Below, one piece after another: positions 1 through 13,859 of a stretch of DNA of 64,000 nucleotides. The notes beneath the pieces were generated by a model. The model was not told the origin of the DNA, ran no database searches, and saw only the letters and a list, made by a program, of their open reading frames with translations. Location: the NCBI GenBank assembly GCA_958298945.1, contig CATQJD010000111.1, forward strand, positions 372,001-436,000, read 5' to 3'. Positions within the stretch are counted from its first letter, which is position 1; each line of letters starts with the position of its first letter. The position numbers and the translations under genes were made by a program. The stretch is from Atherix ibis (taxonomy: Eukaryota; Arthropoda; Insecta; Diptera; Athericidae).

Positions 1-2470
1 AAACATACTAATTCATATTCCTCTTAAACATACTACTTCATATTATTTTTAAACATACTACTTCATATTATTTTTAAACATACTACTTCATATTCCTCTT
101 AAACATACTACTTCATTTTCCTCTTAAACATACCACTTCATATTTCTCTTAAACATACTACTTCATATTCCTCAAAAATATACTACATCATATTCCTTTT
201 AAACATACTACTTCATATTCCTCTTAAATATACTACTTTATATTCCTCTTAAATATACTACTTCATATTCCTCCTAAACATACTACTTCATATTTCTCTT
301 AAACATACTACTACATATTCCTCTTATACTACTTCATGTTCCTCTTAAACATACTACTTCATATTCCTCTTAAACATACTACTTCATATTCCTTTTAAAC
401 ACACTACTTCATATTACTCTTAAACATACTACTTCATATTCCTCTTAACCATACTACTTCATATTCCTCTTAAACATACTACTTCATATTCCTTTTATAT
501 ATACTACTTCATATTCCTCTTAAATATAATACTTCATATTCCTCTTAAATATACTACTTCATATTCCTCTTAAATATACTACTTCATAGTCCTCGTAAAT
601 ATACTACTTCATATTCCTCTTAAACATACTACTTCATATTCCCCTTAAACATACTACTTCATATTCCTTATAAATATACTACTTCATATTATTCTTAAAT
701 ATAATACTTCATATTCCTCTTAAATATACTACTTCATATTCCTCTTATATATACTACTTCATATTCCTCGTAAATATAATACTTCATATTCCTCTTAAAT
801 ATACTACTTCATATTCCTCTTAAACATACTACTTCATTTTCCTCTTAAACATACTACTTCATATTCCTCTTAAATATACTACTTCATATTCCTCTTAAAT
901 ATACTACTTCATATTCCTCTTAAACATACTGCTTCATATTCCTCTTAAACATACTACTTCATGATGGTTTTAAACATACTACTTCATATTCCTCTTAAAT
1001 ATACTACTTCATATTCCTCTTAAATATACTACTTCAAATTCCTTTTAAACATACTACTTCATATTACTCTTAAACATACTACTTCATATTCCTCTTAAAC
1101 ATACTACTTCATTTTCCTCTTAAACATACTACTTCATATTCCTTTTAAATATACTACTTCATATTCCTCTTAAATATAATACTTCATATTCCTCTTAAAT
1201 ATACTACTTCATATTCCTCTTAAATATACTACTTCACATTCCTCGTAAATATACTACTTCATATTCCTCTTAAATATACTACTTCATATTTCTCTTAAAC
1301 ATACTACTTCATATTTCCCTTAAACATACAACTTCATATTACTCTTAAATATACTACTTCATATTACTTTTAAACATACTACTTCATATTCCTCTTAAAC
1401 ATACTGCTTCATATTCCTTTTAAACATACTACTTCATATTCCTCTTAAACATACTACTTCATATTCCTCTTAAACATACTACTTCATATTCCTCTTAAAT
1501 ATACTACTTCATATTCCCCTTAAGTATACTACTTCATATTCCTCTTAAAAATACTACTTCATATTCCTCTTAAATATACTAATTCATATTCCTCTTAAAC
1601 ATACTACTTCATATTCCTCTTAAACATACTACTTCATATTCCTCTTAAACATACTACTTCATATTCCTCTTAAACATACTACTTCATATTCCTCTTAAAC
1701 ATACTACTTCATATTCCTCTTAAATATACTACTTCATATTCCTCTTAAATATACTACTTCATATTCCTCTTAAATATACTACTTCATATTCCTCTTAAAT
1801 ATACTACTTCATATACCTCTTAAATATACTACTTCATATTCCTCTTAAACATACTACTTCATATCCACTTAAATATACTACTTCATATTCATCTTATATA
1901 TACTACTTCATATTCCTCTTAAATATACTACTTCATATTCCTCTTAAATATACTACTTCATATTCCTCTTAAATATACTACTTCATATTCCTCTTAAATA
2001 TACTACTACATATTCCTCTTAAACATACTACTTCATAATGGTTTTAAACATACTACTTCATATTCCTCTTAAATATACTACTTCATATTCCTCTTAAATA
2101 TACTACTTCATATTCATCTTAAACATACTACTTCATATTCCTCTTAAACATACTACTTCATATTCCTCTTAAATATACTACTTCATATTCCTCTGAAACA
2201 TACTACTTCATATTCCTCTTAAACATACTACTTCATATTCCTCTTAAACATACTACTTCATATTATTTTTAAACATACTACTTCATATTCTTCTTAAACA
2301 TACTACTTCATATTCCTCTTAAACAGACAACTTCATATTCCTCTTAAACATACTACTTCACATTCCTCTTAAGCATACTACTTCATATTCATCTTAGACA
2401 TACTACTTCATATTCCTCTTAAATATACTACTGCATATTCCTCTTAAACATACTACTTCATGTTCCTCTT
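1..2470. repeat. 2.15-kb HOR family, copy I-1 (longest form)
   Basis: First of three tandem higher-order copies. The phase is set at the unit AAACATACTAATTCAT, followed by two units with TATTATTTTT, which recurs at 2,471 and 4,620. Paired markers in copies 1 and 2 are 2,149 bp apart: ATGGTTTT at 964 and 3,113, and again at 2,038 and 4,187. That is 86 monomers minus the one base missing in the TATCCACTTAAA unit near 1,863. This copy also holds a 321-bp block (101-421) absent from copy 2 but present in copy 3. ATGGTTTT occurs twice per copy, about 1,075 bp apart, hinting at an older half-length unit. The true left edge lies outside the window. Confidence 0.85.
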
Positions 2471-4619
2471 AAACATACTAATTCATATTCCTCTTAAACA
2501 TACTACTTCATATTATTTTTAAACATACTACTTCATATTATTTTTAAACATACTACTTCATATTCCTCTTAAACATACTACTTCATATTCCTCTTAACCA
2601 TACTACTTCATATTCCTCTTAAACATACTACTTCATATTCCTTTTATATATACTACTTCATATTCCTCTTAAATATAATACTTCATATTCCTCTTAAATA
2701 TACTACTTCATATTCCTCTTAAATATACTACTTCATAGTCCTCGTAAATATACTACTTCATATTCCTCTTAAACATACTACTTCATATTCCCCTTAAACA
2801 TACTACTTCATATTCCTTTTAAATATACTACTTCATATTATTCTTAAATATAATACTTCATATTCCTCTTAAATATACTACTTCATATTCCTCTTATATA
2901 TACTACTTCATATTCCTCGTAAATATAATACTTCATATTCCTCTTAAATATACTACTTCATATTCCTCTTAAACATACTACTTCATTTTCCTCTTAAACA
3001 TACTACTTCATATTCCTCTTAAATATACTACTTCATATTCCTCTTAAATATACTACTTCATATTCCTCTTAAACATACTGCTTCATATTCCTCTTAAACA
3101 TACTACTTCATAATGGTTTTAAACATACTACTTCATATTCCTCTTAAATATACTACTTCATATTCCTCTTAAATATACTACTTCAAATTCCTTTTAAACA
3201 TACTACTTCATATTACTCTTAAACATACTACTTCATATTCCTCTTAAACATACTACTTCATTTTCCTCTTAAACATACTACTTCATATTCCTTTTAAATA
3301 TACTACTTCATATTCCTCTTAAATATAATACTTCATATTCCTCTTAAATATACTACTTCATATTCCTCTTAAATATACTACTTCACATTCCTCGTAAATA
3401 TACTACTTCATATTCCTCTTAAATATACTACTTCATATTTCTCTTAAACATACTACTTCATATTTCCCTTAAACATACAACTTCATATTACTCTTAAATA
3501 TACTACTTCATATTACTTTTAAACATACTACTTCATATTCCTCTTAAACATACTGCTTCATATTCCTTTTAAACATACTACTTCATATTCCTCTTAAACA
3601 TACTACTTCATATTCCTCTTAAACATACTACTTCATATTCCTCTTAAATATACTACTTCATATTCCCCTTAAGTATACTACTTCATATTCCTCTTAAAAA
3701 TACTACTTCATATTCCTCTTAAATATACTAATTCATATTCCTCTTAAACATACTACTTCATATTCCTCTTAAACATACTACTTCATATTCCTCTTAAACA
3801 TACTACTTCATATTCCTCTTAAACATACTACTTCATATTCCTCTTAAACATACTACTTCATATTCCTCTTAAATATACTACTTCATATTCCTCTTAAATA
3901 TACTACTTCATATTCCTCTTAAATATACTACTTCATATTCCTCTTAAATATACTACTTCATATACCTCTTAAATATACTACTTCATATTCCTCTTAAACA
4001 TACTACTTCATATCCACTTAAATATACTACTTCATATTCATCTTATATATACTACTTCATATTCCTCTTAAATATACTACTTCATATTCCTCTTAAATAT
4101 ACTACTTCATATTCCTCTTAAATATACTACTTCATATTCCTCTTAAATATACTACTACATATTCCTCTTAAACATACTACTTCATAATGGTTTTAAACAT
4201 ACTACTTCATATTCCTCTTAAATATACTACTTCATATTCCTCTTAAATATACTACTTCATATTCATCTTAAACATACTACTTCATATTCCTCTTAAACAT
4301 ACTACTTCATATTCCTCTTAAATATACTACTTCATATTCCTCTGAAACATACTACTTCATATTCCTCTTAAACATACTACTTCATATTCCTCTTAAACAT
4401 ACTACTTCATATTATTTTTAAACATACTACTTCATATTCTTCTTAAACATACTACTTCATATTCCTCTTAAACAGACAACTTCATATTCCTCTTAAACAT
4501 ACTACTTCACATTCCTCTTAAGCATACTACTTCATATTCATCTTAGACATACTACTTCATATTCCTCTTAAATATACTACTGCATATTCCTCTTAAACAT
4601 ACTACTTCATGTTCCTCTT
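2471..4619. repeat. 2.15-kb HOR family, copy I-2
   Basis: Second tandem copy, 2,149 bp. Past the missing block it matches copy 1 almost base for base, including rare variants such as TAGTCCTCGTAA, ACAGACAAC and TACTGCATATT. Relative to copies 1 and 3 it lacks exactly the segment equivalent to 101-421 (321 bp, 13 monomers minus 4 bases). The junction near 2,570-2,596 is seamless and in monomer register, as expected from unequal exchange or slippage. Confidence 0.85.
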
Positions 4620-6490
4620 AAACATACTAATTCATATTCCTCTTAAACATACTACTTCATATTATTTTTAAACATACTACTTCATATTATTTTTAAACAT
4701 ACTACTTCATATTCCTCTTAAACATACTACTTCATATTCCTCTTAAACATACCACTTCATATTTCTCTTAAACATACTACTTCATAATCCTCAAAAATAT
4801 ACTACATCATATTCCTTTTAAACATACTACTTCATATTCCTCTTAAATATACTACTTTATATTCCTCTTAAATATACTACTTCATATTCCTCCTAAACAT
4901 ACTACTTCATATTTCTCTTAAACATACTACTACATATTCCTCTTATACTACTTCATGTTCCTCTTAAACATACTACTTCATATTCCTCTTAAACATACTA
5001 CTTCATATTCCTTTTAAACACACTACTTCATATTACTCTTAAACATACTACTTCATATTCCTCTTAACCATACTACTTCATATTCCTCTTAAACATACTA
5101 CTTCATATTCCTTTTATATATACTACTTCATATTCCTCTTAAATATAATACTTCATATTCCTCTTAAATATACTACTTCATATTCCTCTTAAATATACTA
5201 CTTCATAGTCCTCGTAAATATACTACTTCATATTCCTCTTAAACATACTACTTCATATTCCCCTTAAACATACTACTTCATATTCCTTTTAAATATACTA
5301 CTTCATATTATTCTTAAATATAATACTTCATATTCCTCTTAAATATACTACTTCATATTCCTCTTAAATATACTACTTCATATTCCTCGTAAATATAATA
5401 CTTCATATTCCTCTTAAATATACTACTTCATATTTCTCTTAAACATACTACTTCATATTTCCCTTAAACATACAACTTCATTTTACACTTAAATGTACTA
5501 CTTCATATTACTTTTAAACATACTACTTCATATTTCTCTTAAACGTACAACTTCATATTCCTTTTAAACATACTACTTCATATTCCTCTTAAACATACTA
5601 CTTCATATTCCTCTTAAACATCCTACTTCATATTCCTCTTAAAAATACTACTTCATATTCCCCTTAAGTATACTACTTCATATTCCTCTTAAAAATACTA
5701 CTTCATATTCCTCTTAAATATACTAATTCATATTCCTCTTAAACATGCTACTTCATATTCCTCTTAAACATACTACTTCATATTCCTCTTAAACATACTA
5801 CTTCATATTCCTCTTAAACATACTACTTCATATTCCTCTTAAACATACTACTTCATATTCCTCTTAAATATACTACTTCATATTCCTCTTAAATATACTA
5901 CTTCATATTCCTCTTAAATATACTACTTCATATTCCTCTTAAATATACTATTTAATAAAACCTCTTAAATATACTACTTCATATTTCTCTTAAACATACT
6001 ACTTCATATCCTCTTAAATATACTACTTCATATTCATCTTAAATATACTACTTCATATTCCTCTTAAATATACTACTTCATATTCCTCTTATATATACTA
6101 CTTCATATTCCTCTTAAATATACTACTTCATATTCCTCTTAAATATACTACTTCATATTCCTCTTAAACATACTACTTCATAATGGTTTTAAACATACTA
6201 CTTCATATTCCTCTTAAATATACTACTTCATATTCCTCTTAAATATACTACTTCATATTCCTCTTAAACATACTACTTCATATTCCTCTTAAGCATACTA
6301 CTTCATATTCCTCTTAAACATACTACTTAATATTATTTTTAAACATACTACTTCATATTCTTCTTAAACATACTACTTCATTTTCCTCTTAAACAGACAA
6401 CTTCATATTCATCTTAAACATACTACTTCATATTCCTCTTAAATATACTACTTCATATTCCTCTTAAACATACTACTTCATATTCCTCTT
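4620..6490. repeat. 2.15-kb HOR family, copy I-3 (internally deleted)
   Basis: Third copy, about 1,870 bp. It keeps the 321-bp block (4,720-5,040) that copy 2 lost. It lacks 475 bp (19 monomers) relative to copy 1 at about 5,430: marker offsets from copy 1 drop from 4,619 to 4,144 there. A further 75 bp (3 monomers) is missing before 6,331. Only one ATGGTTTT marker remains (6,183). A fourth copy begins at 6,491 with the two TATTATTTTT units but breaks off within about 85 bp. Confidence 0.8.
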
Positions 6491-6900
6491 AAACATACTA
6501 CTTCATATTCCTCTTAAACATACTACTTCATATTATTTTTAAACATACTACTTCATATTATTTTTAAACATACTTCTTCATATTCCTCTTAAATATACTA
6601 ATTTATATTCCTCTTAAATATACTACTTCATATTCCTCTTAAATATACTACTTCATATTCCTCTTATATATACTACTTCATATTCCTCTTAAATATACTA
6701 GTTCATATTCCTCTTAAACATACTACTTCATATTCCTCTTAAACATACTATTTCATATTCCTCCTTATATACTACTTTATATTCCTCTTAAATATACTAC
6801 TTCATATTCCTCTTAAACATACCACTTCATATTCCTCTTAAACATACTACTTCATATTCCTCTTAAACATACTACTTCATATTCCTCTTAAACATGCTAC
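6491..6900. repeat. Transition block with TAGTTC and CCTCCTTATAT units
   Basis: After two TATTATTTTT units the order jumps to a run with CTTATATATAC, TACTAGTTC (6,699), TACTATTTC and CTCCTTATATAC. The same sequence of variants appears at about 22.54-22.66 kb, 24.86-24.98 kb and 31.64-31.76 kb. It is the link between the end of the 2.15-kb family and the poly-T modules. In the later super-repeats this link is preceded by about 1.3 kb that is missing here. Confidence 0.65.
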
Positions 6901-6902
6901 TT

Positions 6903-9900
6903 CATATTTTTTTAAATATACTACTTCACATTCCTCTTAAACATATTACTTCGTATTCATCTTAAACATACTACTTAATATTCCACTTAAACATACTACT
7001 TCATAATCTTCTTAAATATACTACTTCATATTCCTCTTCAACATACTACTTCGTATTCCTCTTAAACATACTACTTCATATTCCACTTAAACATACTACT
7101 TCATATTTTTTTAAATATACTACTTCATATTCCTCTTAAACATATTACTTCGTATTCATCTTAAACATACTACTTCATATTCCACTTAAACATATGATAC
7201 TACTTCATATTCCTCTTAAACATACTACTTCATATTCCTCTTAAACATACTACTTCATATTCCTCTTAAACATACTACTTCATATTCCTCTTAAACATAC
7301 TACTTCATATTTTTTTAAATATACTACTTCATATTCCTCTTAAACATATTACTTCGTATTCATCTTAAACATACTACTTCATATTCCACTTAAACATATG
7401 ATACTCCTTCATATTCCTCTTAAACATACTACTTCATATTCCTCTTAAACATACTACTTCATAATCTTCTTAAATATATAACTTCATATTCCTCTTAAAC
7501 ATACTACTTCATATTCCTCTTAAACATACTACTTCATATTCCTCTTAAACATACTACTTCATATTCCTCTTAAACATACTACTTCATATTTTTTTAAATA
7601 TACTACTTCATATTCCTCTTAAACATATTACTTCGTATTCATCTTAAACATACTACTTCATATTCTTCTTAAACATACTAATTCATATTATTCTTAAATA
7701 TATAACTTCATATTCCTCTTAAACATACTACTTCATATTCCTCTTAAACATACTACTTCATATTCCTCTTAAACATACTACTTCATATTCCTCTTAAACA
7801 TACTACTTCATATTTTTTTTAATATACTACTCCATATTCCTCTTAAACATATTACTTCGTATTCATCTTAAACATACTACTTCATATTCCACTTAAACAT
7901 ATGATACTACTTCATATTCCCCTTAAACATACTACTTCATATTCCTCTTAAACATACTACTTCATATTCCTCTTAAACATACTACTTCATATTCCTCTTA
8001 AACATACTACTTCATATTTTTTTAAATATACTACTTCATATTCCTCTTAAAAATATTACTTCGTATTCATCTTAAACATACTACTTCATATTCCACTTAA
8101 ACATATGATACTACTTCATATTCCTCTTAAACATACTACTTCATATTCCTCTTAAACATACTACTTCATAATCTTCTTAAATATACTACTTCATATTCCT
8201 CTTCAACATACTACTTCGTATTCCTCTTAAACATACTACTTCATATTCCACTTAAACATATGATACTACTTCATATTCCTCTAAAACATACTACTGCATA
8301 TTCCTCAAAAATATACTAATTCATATTCCTTTTAAACATACTATTTCATATTCCTCTAAAAAATACTACTTCATATTCCCCTTAAATATACTACTTCATA
8401 TTCCTCCTAAACATACTACTTCATATTTCTCTTAAACATGCTATTTCATATTCCTCTTAAACATACTACTTCATATTTTTTTAAATATACTACTTCATAT
8501 TCCTCTTAAACATACTACTTCATATTCCTCTTAAACATACTACTTCATAATCTTCTTAAATATACTACTTTATATTCCTCTTCAACATACTACTTCGTAT
8601 TCCTCTTAAACATACTACTTCATATTCCACTTAAACATATGATACTACTTCATATTCCTCTAAAACATACTACTGCATATTCCTCAAAAATATACTAATT
8701 CATATTCCTTTTAAACATACTATTTCATATTCCTCTAAAAAATACTACTTCATATTCCCCTTAAATATACTACTTCATATTCCTCCTAAACATACTACTT
8801 CATATTCCTCTTAAACATACTACTTCATATTCCTCTTAAACATACTACTTCATATTTTTTTAAATATACTACTTCATATTCCTCTTAAACATATTACTTC
8901 GTATTCATCTTAAACATACTACTTCATATTCCACTTAAACATATGATACTACTTCATATTCCTCTTAAACATACTACTTCATATTCCTCTTAAACATACT
9001 ACTTTATATTACTCTTAAATATATAACTTCATATTCCTCTTAAACATACTACTTCATATTCCTCTTAAACATACTACTTCATATTCCTCTTAAACATACT
9101 ACTTCATATTCCTCTTAAACATACTACTTCATATTTTTTTAAATATACTACTTCATATTCCTCTTAAACATATTACTTCGTATTCATCTTAAACATACTA
9201 CTTCATATTCCACTTAAACATATGATACTACTTCATATTCCTTTTAAACATACTACTTCATATTCCTCTTAAACATACTACTTCATAATCTTCTTAAATA
9301 TACTACTTCATATTCCTCTTCAACATACTACTTCGTATTCCTCTTAAACATACTACTTCATATTCCACTTAAACATACTACTTCATATTTTTTTAAATAT
9401 ACTACTTCATATTCCTCTTAAACATATTACTTCTTATTCATCTTAAACATACTACTTCATATTCCACTTAAACATATGATACTACTTCATATTCCTCTTA
9501 AACATACTACTTCATATTCCTCTTAAACATACTACTTCATATTCCTCTTAAACATACTACTTCATATTCCTCTTAAACATACTACTTCATATTTTTTTAA
9601 ATATACTACTTCATATTCCTCTTAAACATATTACTTCGTATTCATCTTAAACATACTACTTCATATTCCACTTAAACATATGATACTACTTCATATTCCT
9701 CTTAAACATACTACTTCATATTCCTCTTAAACATACTACTTCATAATCTTCTTAAATATATAACTTCATATTCCTCTTAAACATACTACTTCATATTCCT
9801 CTTAAACATACTACTTCATATTCCTCTTAAACATACTACTTCATATTCCTCTTAAACATACTACTTCATATTTTTTTAAATATACTACTTCATATTCCTC

Positions 9901-11640
9901 TTAAACATATTACTTCGTATTCATCTTAAACATACTACTTCATATTCCTCTTAAACATACTACTTCATATTACTCTTAAATATATAACTTCATATTCCTC
10001 TTAAACATACTACTTCCTATTCCTCTTAAACATACTACTTCATATTCCTCTTAAACATACTACTTCATATTCCTCTTAAACATACTACTTCATATTTTTT
10101 AAATATACTACTTCATATTCCTCTTAAACATATTACTTCGTATTCATCTTAAACATACTACTTCATATTCCACTTAAACATATGATACTACTTCATATTC
10201 CTCTTAAACATACTACTTCATATTCCTCTTAAACATACTACTTCATATTCCTCTTAAACATACTACTTCATATTTTTTTAAATATACTACTTCATATTCC
10301 TCTTAAACATACTACTTCATATTTTTTTAAATATACTACTTCATATTCCTCTTAAACATATTACTTCGTATTCATCTTAAACATACTACTTCATATTCCT
10401 CTTAAACATACTACTTCATATTACTCTTAAATATATAACTTCATATTCCTCTTAAACATACTACTTCCTATTCCTCTTAAACATACTACTTCATATTCCT
10501 CTTAAACATACTACTTCATATTCCTCTTAAACATACTACTTCATATTTTTTTAAATATACTACTTCATATTCCTCTTAAACATATTACTTCGTATTCGTC
10601 TTAAACATACTACTTCATATTCCACTTAAACATATGATACTACTTCATATTCCTCTTAAACATACTACTTCATATTCCTCTCAAACATACTACTTCATAA
10701 TCTTCTTAAATATACTACTTCATATTCCTCTTCAACATACTACTTCGTATTCCTCTTAAACATACTACTTCATATTCCATTTAAACATATGATACTACTT
10801 CATATTCCTCTAAAACATACTACTGCATATTCCTCAAAAATATACTAATTCATATTCCTTTTAAACATACTATTTCATATTCCTCTAAAAAATACTACTT
10901 CATATTCCCCTTAAATATACTACTTCATATTCCTCCTAAACATACTACTTCATATTTCTCTTAAACATGCTACTTCATATTCCTCTTAAACATACTACTT
11001 CATATTCCTCTTAAACATACTACGTCATATTCCTCTTAAACATACTACTTCATATTCCTTTTAAACATACTACTTCATATTTCTCTTAAACATACTACTT
11101 CATATTCCTCTTAAACATACTACTTCATATTCCTCTTAAACATACTACTTCATATTCCGTTTAAATATACTACTTCATATTCCTCTTAAATATACTACTT
11201 CATATTACTCTTAAACATACTACTTCATATTCCTCTTAAACATACTACTTCATATTCCTCTTAAACATACTACTTCATATTTTTTTAAATATACTACTTC
11301 ATATTCCTCTTAAACATATTACTTCGTATTCATCTTAAACATACTACTTCATATTCCACTTAAACATATGATACTACTTCATATTCCTCTTAAACATACT
11401 ACTTCATATTCCTCTTAAACATACTACTTCATAATCTTCTTAAATATATAACTTCATATTCCTCTTAAACATACTACTTCATATTCCTCTTAAACATACT
11501 ACTTCATATTCCTCTTAAACATACTACTTCATATTCCTCTTAAACATACTACTTCATATTTTTTAAAATATACTACTTCATATTCCTCTTAAACATATTA
11601 CTTCGTATTCATCTTAAACATACTACTTCATATTCCTCTT
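6903..11640. repeat. Amplified poly-T / CGTATT / TGATA module cluster
   Basis: The module begins with a 24-bp unit reading CATATTTTTTTAAATATAC, then ATTACTTCGTATTCATC, then ATTCCACTTAAACATATGAT with a 5-bp TGATA insertion, then consensus units. Poly-T units start at 6903, 7102, 7306, 7585, 7809, 8013, 8472, 8851, 9130, 9384, 9588, 9867, 10091, 10269, 10318, 10542, 11276 and 11555. Spacings such as 204, 224, 254, 279 and 379 equal whole monomers minus 1, plus 5 when TGATA is present. The series 204-279-224 starting at 7,102 recurs at 9,384, so a 2,282-bp HOR sits above the modules. The CGTATTCATC/TGATA part of the module recurs at about 22.87, 25.20 and 31.98 kb, but the long poly-T unit itself was not noticed there. 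Confidence 0.85.
8120..8877. repeat. 379-bp tandem duplication
   Basis: Two adjacent copies (about 8,120-8,498 and 8,499-8,877). Shared rare markers are 379 bp apart: CATAATCTTC at 8,167 and 8,546, and CTAAAACATACTACTGC at 8,281 and 8,660. The period is 15 monomers plus the 5-bp TGATA insertion minus the 1-bp poly-T deletion. The same CTAAAACATACTACTGC block recurs at 10,810 (2,150 bp after 8,660), 25.5 kb and 32.3 kb. Confidence 0.8.
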
Positions 11641-12284
11641 AAACATACTACTTCATATTACTCTTAAATATATAACTTCATATTCCTCTTAAACATACTA
11701 CTTCCTATTCCTCTTAAACATACTACTTCATATTCCTCTTAAACATACTACTTCATATTCCTCTTAAATATACTAATTCATATTCCCCTTAAATATACTA
11801 CTTCACATTCCTCTTAAAAATACTACTTCATATTCCTCTTAAATATACTACTTCATATTCCTCTTAAACATACTACTTCATATTCCTCGTAAATATGCTA
11901 CTTCATATTCCTCTTAAACATTCAAATTCATATTCGTCTTAAACATAATACTTCATATTCCTCCTAATATACTACTTCATATTCCTTTAAAACATACTAC
12001 TTCATATTCCTCCAAAATATACTACTTCATATTCCCCTTAAATATACAACGTCATATTCCTCCTAAACATACTACTTCATATTTCTCTTAAACATACTAC
12101 TTCATATTCCTCTTAAACATACTACTTCATATTCCTCTTAAACATACTACTTCATATTCCTCTTAAACATACTACTTCATATTCCTTTTAAACATACTAC
12201 TTCATATTACTCTTAAACATACTACTTCATATTCCTCTTAAACATACTACTTCATATTCCTCTTAAACATACTACTTCATATTC
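11640..12284. repeat. Monomer block with ATTCAAATTC and CCTCCAAAATA units
   Basis: Holds the variants CCTCGTAAATATGC, ACATTCAAATTCATATTCG, CTCCTAATATAC, CCTCCAAAATATAC and ACGTCATATT in that order. The same order is found at about 26.0-26.2, 32.8-33.0, 34.0-34.2 and 34.4-34.6 kb, and in shortened form near 27.33 kb. It links the poly-T modules to the CGTTTAAAT modules in each super-repeat. Nothing but satellite is present. Confidence 0.65.
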
Positions 12285-13048
12285 CGTTTAAATATACTAC
12301 TTCATATTCGTCTTAAATATATAACTTCATATTCCTCTTAAATATACTACATCATATTCCTCTTAAATATACTACTCTTCATATTCCTCTTAAATATACT
12401 ACTTCATATTCCTCTTAAATATACTACTTCATATTCCTCTTAAATATACTACTTCATATTCCTCTTAAACATACTACTTCATATTCCTCTTAAACATACT
12501 ACTTTATATTCGTCTTAAAAATACTTCTTCATATTCCTCTTAAACATACTACCTATATTCCTCTTAAACATACTACTTCATATTCCTCTTAAACATACTA
12601 CGTCATATTCCTCTTAAACATACTACTTCATACTCCTCTTAAACATACTACTTCATATTCCGTTTAAATATACTACTTCATATTCGTCTTAAATATATAA
12701 CTTCATATTCCTCTTAAATATACTACTTCATATTCCTCTTAAATATACTACTCTTCATATTCCTCTTAAATATACTACTTCATATTCCTCTTAAATATAC
12801 TACTTCATATTCCTCTTAAATATACTACTTCATATTCCTCTTAAACATACTACTTCATATTCCTCTTAAACATACTACTTTATATTCGTCTTAAAAATAC
12901 TACTGCATATTCCTCTTAAACATACTACTTCATATTCCTCTTAAACATACTACCTATATTCCTCTTAAACATACTACTTCATATTCCTCTTAAACATACT
13001 ACGTCATATTCCTCTTAAGCATACTACTTCATATTCGTCTTAAACATA
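12284..13048. repeat. CGTTTAAAT / CTACTCTTC module, tandem pair (about 376 bp)
   Basis: Two adjacent copies share CCGTTT (12,284 and 12,660), ATATATAAC, ACTACTCTTC with a 2-bp insertion (12,371 and 12,748), CGTCTTAAAAATAC and a 24-bp unit CTACCTATATTCC (12,552 and 12,953). The period is 15 monomers plus the small indels; the second copy has an extra monomer. The module recurs at about 18.1-18.5, 26.4-28.4, 33.2-33.9 and 34.7-35.4 kb, often again as tandem pairs. Confidence 0.8.
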
Positions 13049-13859
13049 CTACTCCATATTCCTCTTAAACATACTATATCATATTCCTCTTAAACATACT
13101 ACTTCATATTCCTTTTAAACATACTACTGCATATTCCTCAAAAATATACTACTTCATATTCCTTTTAAACATACTATTTCATATTCCTCTAAAATATACT
13201 ACTTCATATTCCCCTTAAATATACTACTTCATATTCCTCCTAAACATACTACTTCATATTTCTCTTAAACATATTACTTCATATTCCTCTTAAACATACT
13301 ACTTCATATTCCTCTTTAACATACTACTTCATATTCCTTTTAAACATACTTCTTCATATTACTCTTAAACATACTACTTCATATTCCTCTTAAACATACT
13401 ACTTCATATTCCTCTTAAACATACTACTTCATATTTCGTTTAAATATACTACTTCATATTCCTCTTAAATATACTACTTCATATTCCTCTTCAACATACT
13501 TCTTCATAGTTCTCTTAAACATACTACTTCATATTACTCTTAAATATACTACTTCATATTACTCTTAAACATACTACTTCATATTCCTCTTAAAAATACT
13601 ACTTTATATTCCTCTTAAATATACTACTTCATATTCCTCTTAAACATACTACTTCATATTCCTCTTAAACATACTACTTCATATTCTTCTTAAACATACT
13701 AATTCATATTCCTCTTAAACATTCTACTGCATATTCCTCTTAAATATACTACTTCATATTCCTCTTTAACATACTACTTCATATTCCTCTTAAACATACT
13801 GCTTCAAATTGCTCTTAAACATACTACTTCACATTCCTCGTAAATATACTACTTCATAT
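13049..13859. repeat. Start of the 2.05-kb HOR family of super-repeat alpha
   Basis: A run of variants (CTATATCAT, ACTGCATATTCCTC, CTCAAAAATATAC, TTTCGTTTAAAT, CTTCATAGTTC, ACTAATTC, ACATTCTACTGC, TATTGCTC, CCTCGTAAATATAC) that recurs in the same order at about 14.27, 16.32, 18.66, 35.66 and 38.49 kb. It is a partial leading copy of the unit duplicated immediately downstream. Confidence 0.7.

Noticed and set aside
6903..11640. Poly-T stretches as transcription terminators
   Set aside because: The T7 run replaces TTCCTCTT in a monomer, has no preceding hairpin (the strand lacks G to pair with C) and has no gene upstream.
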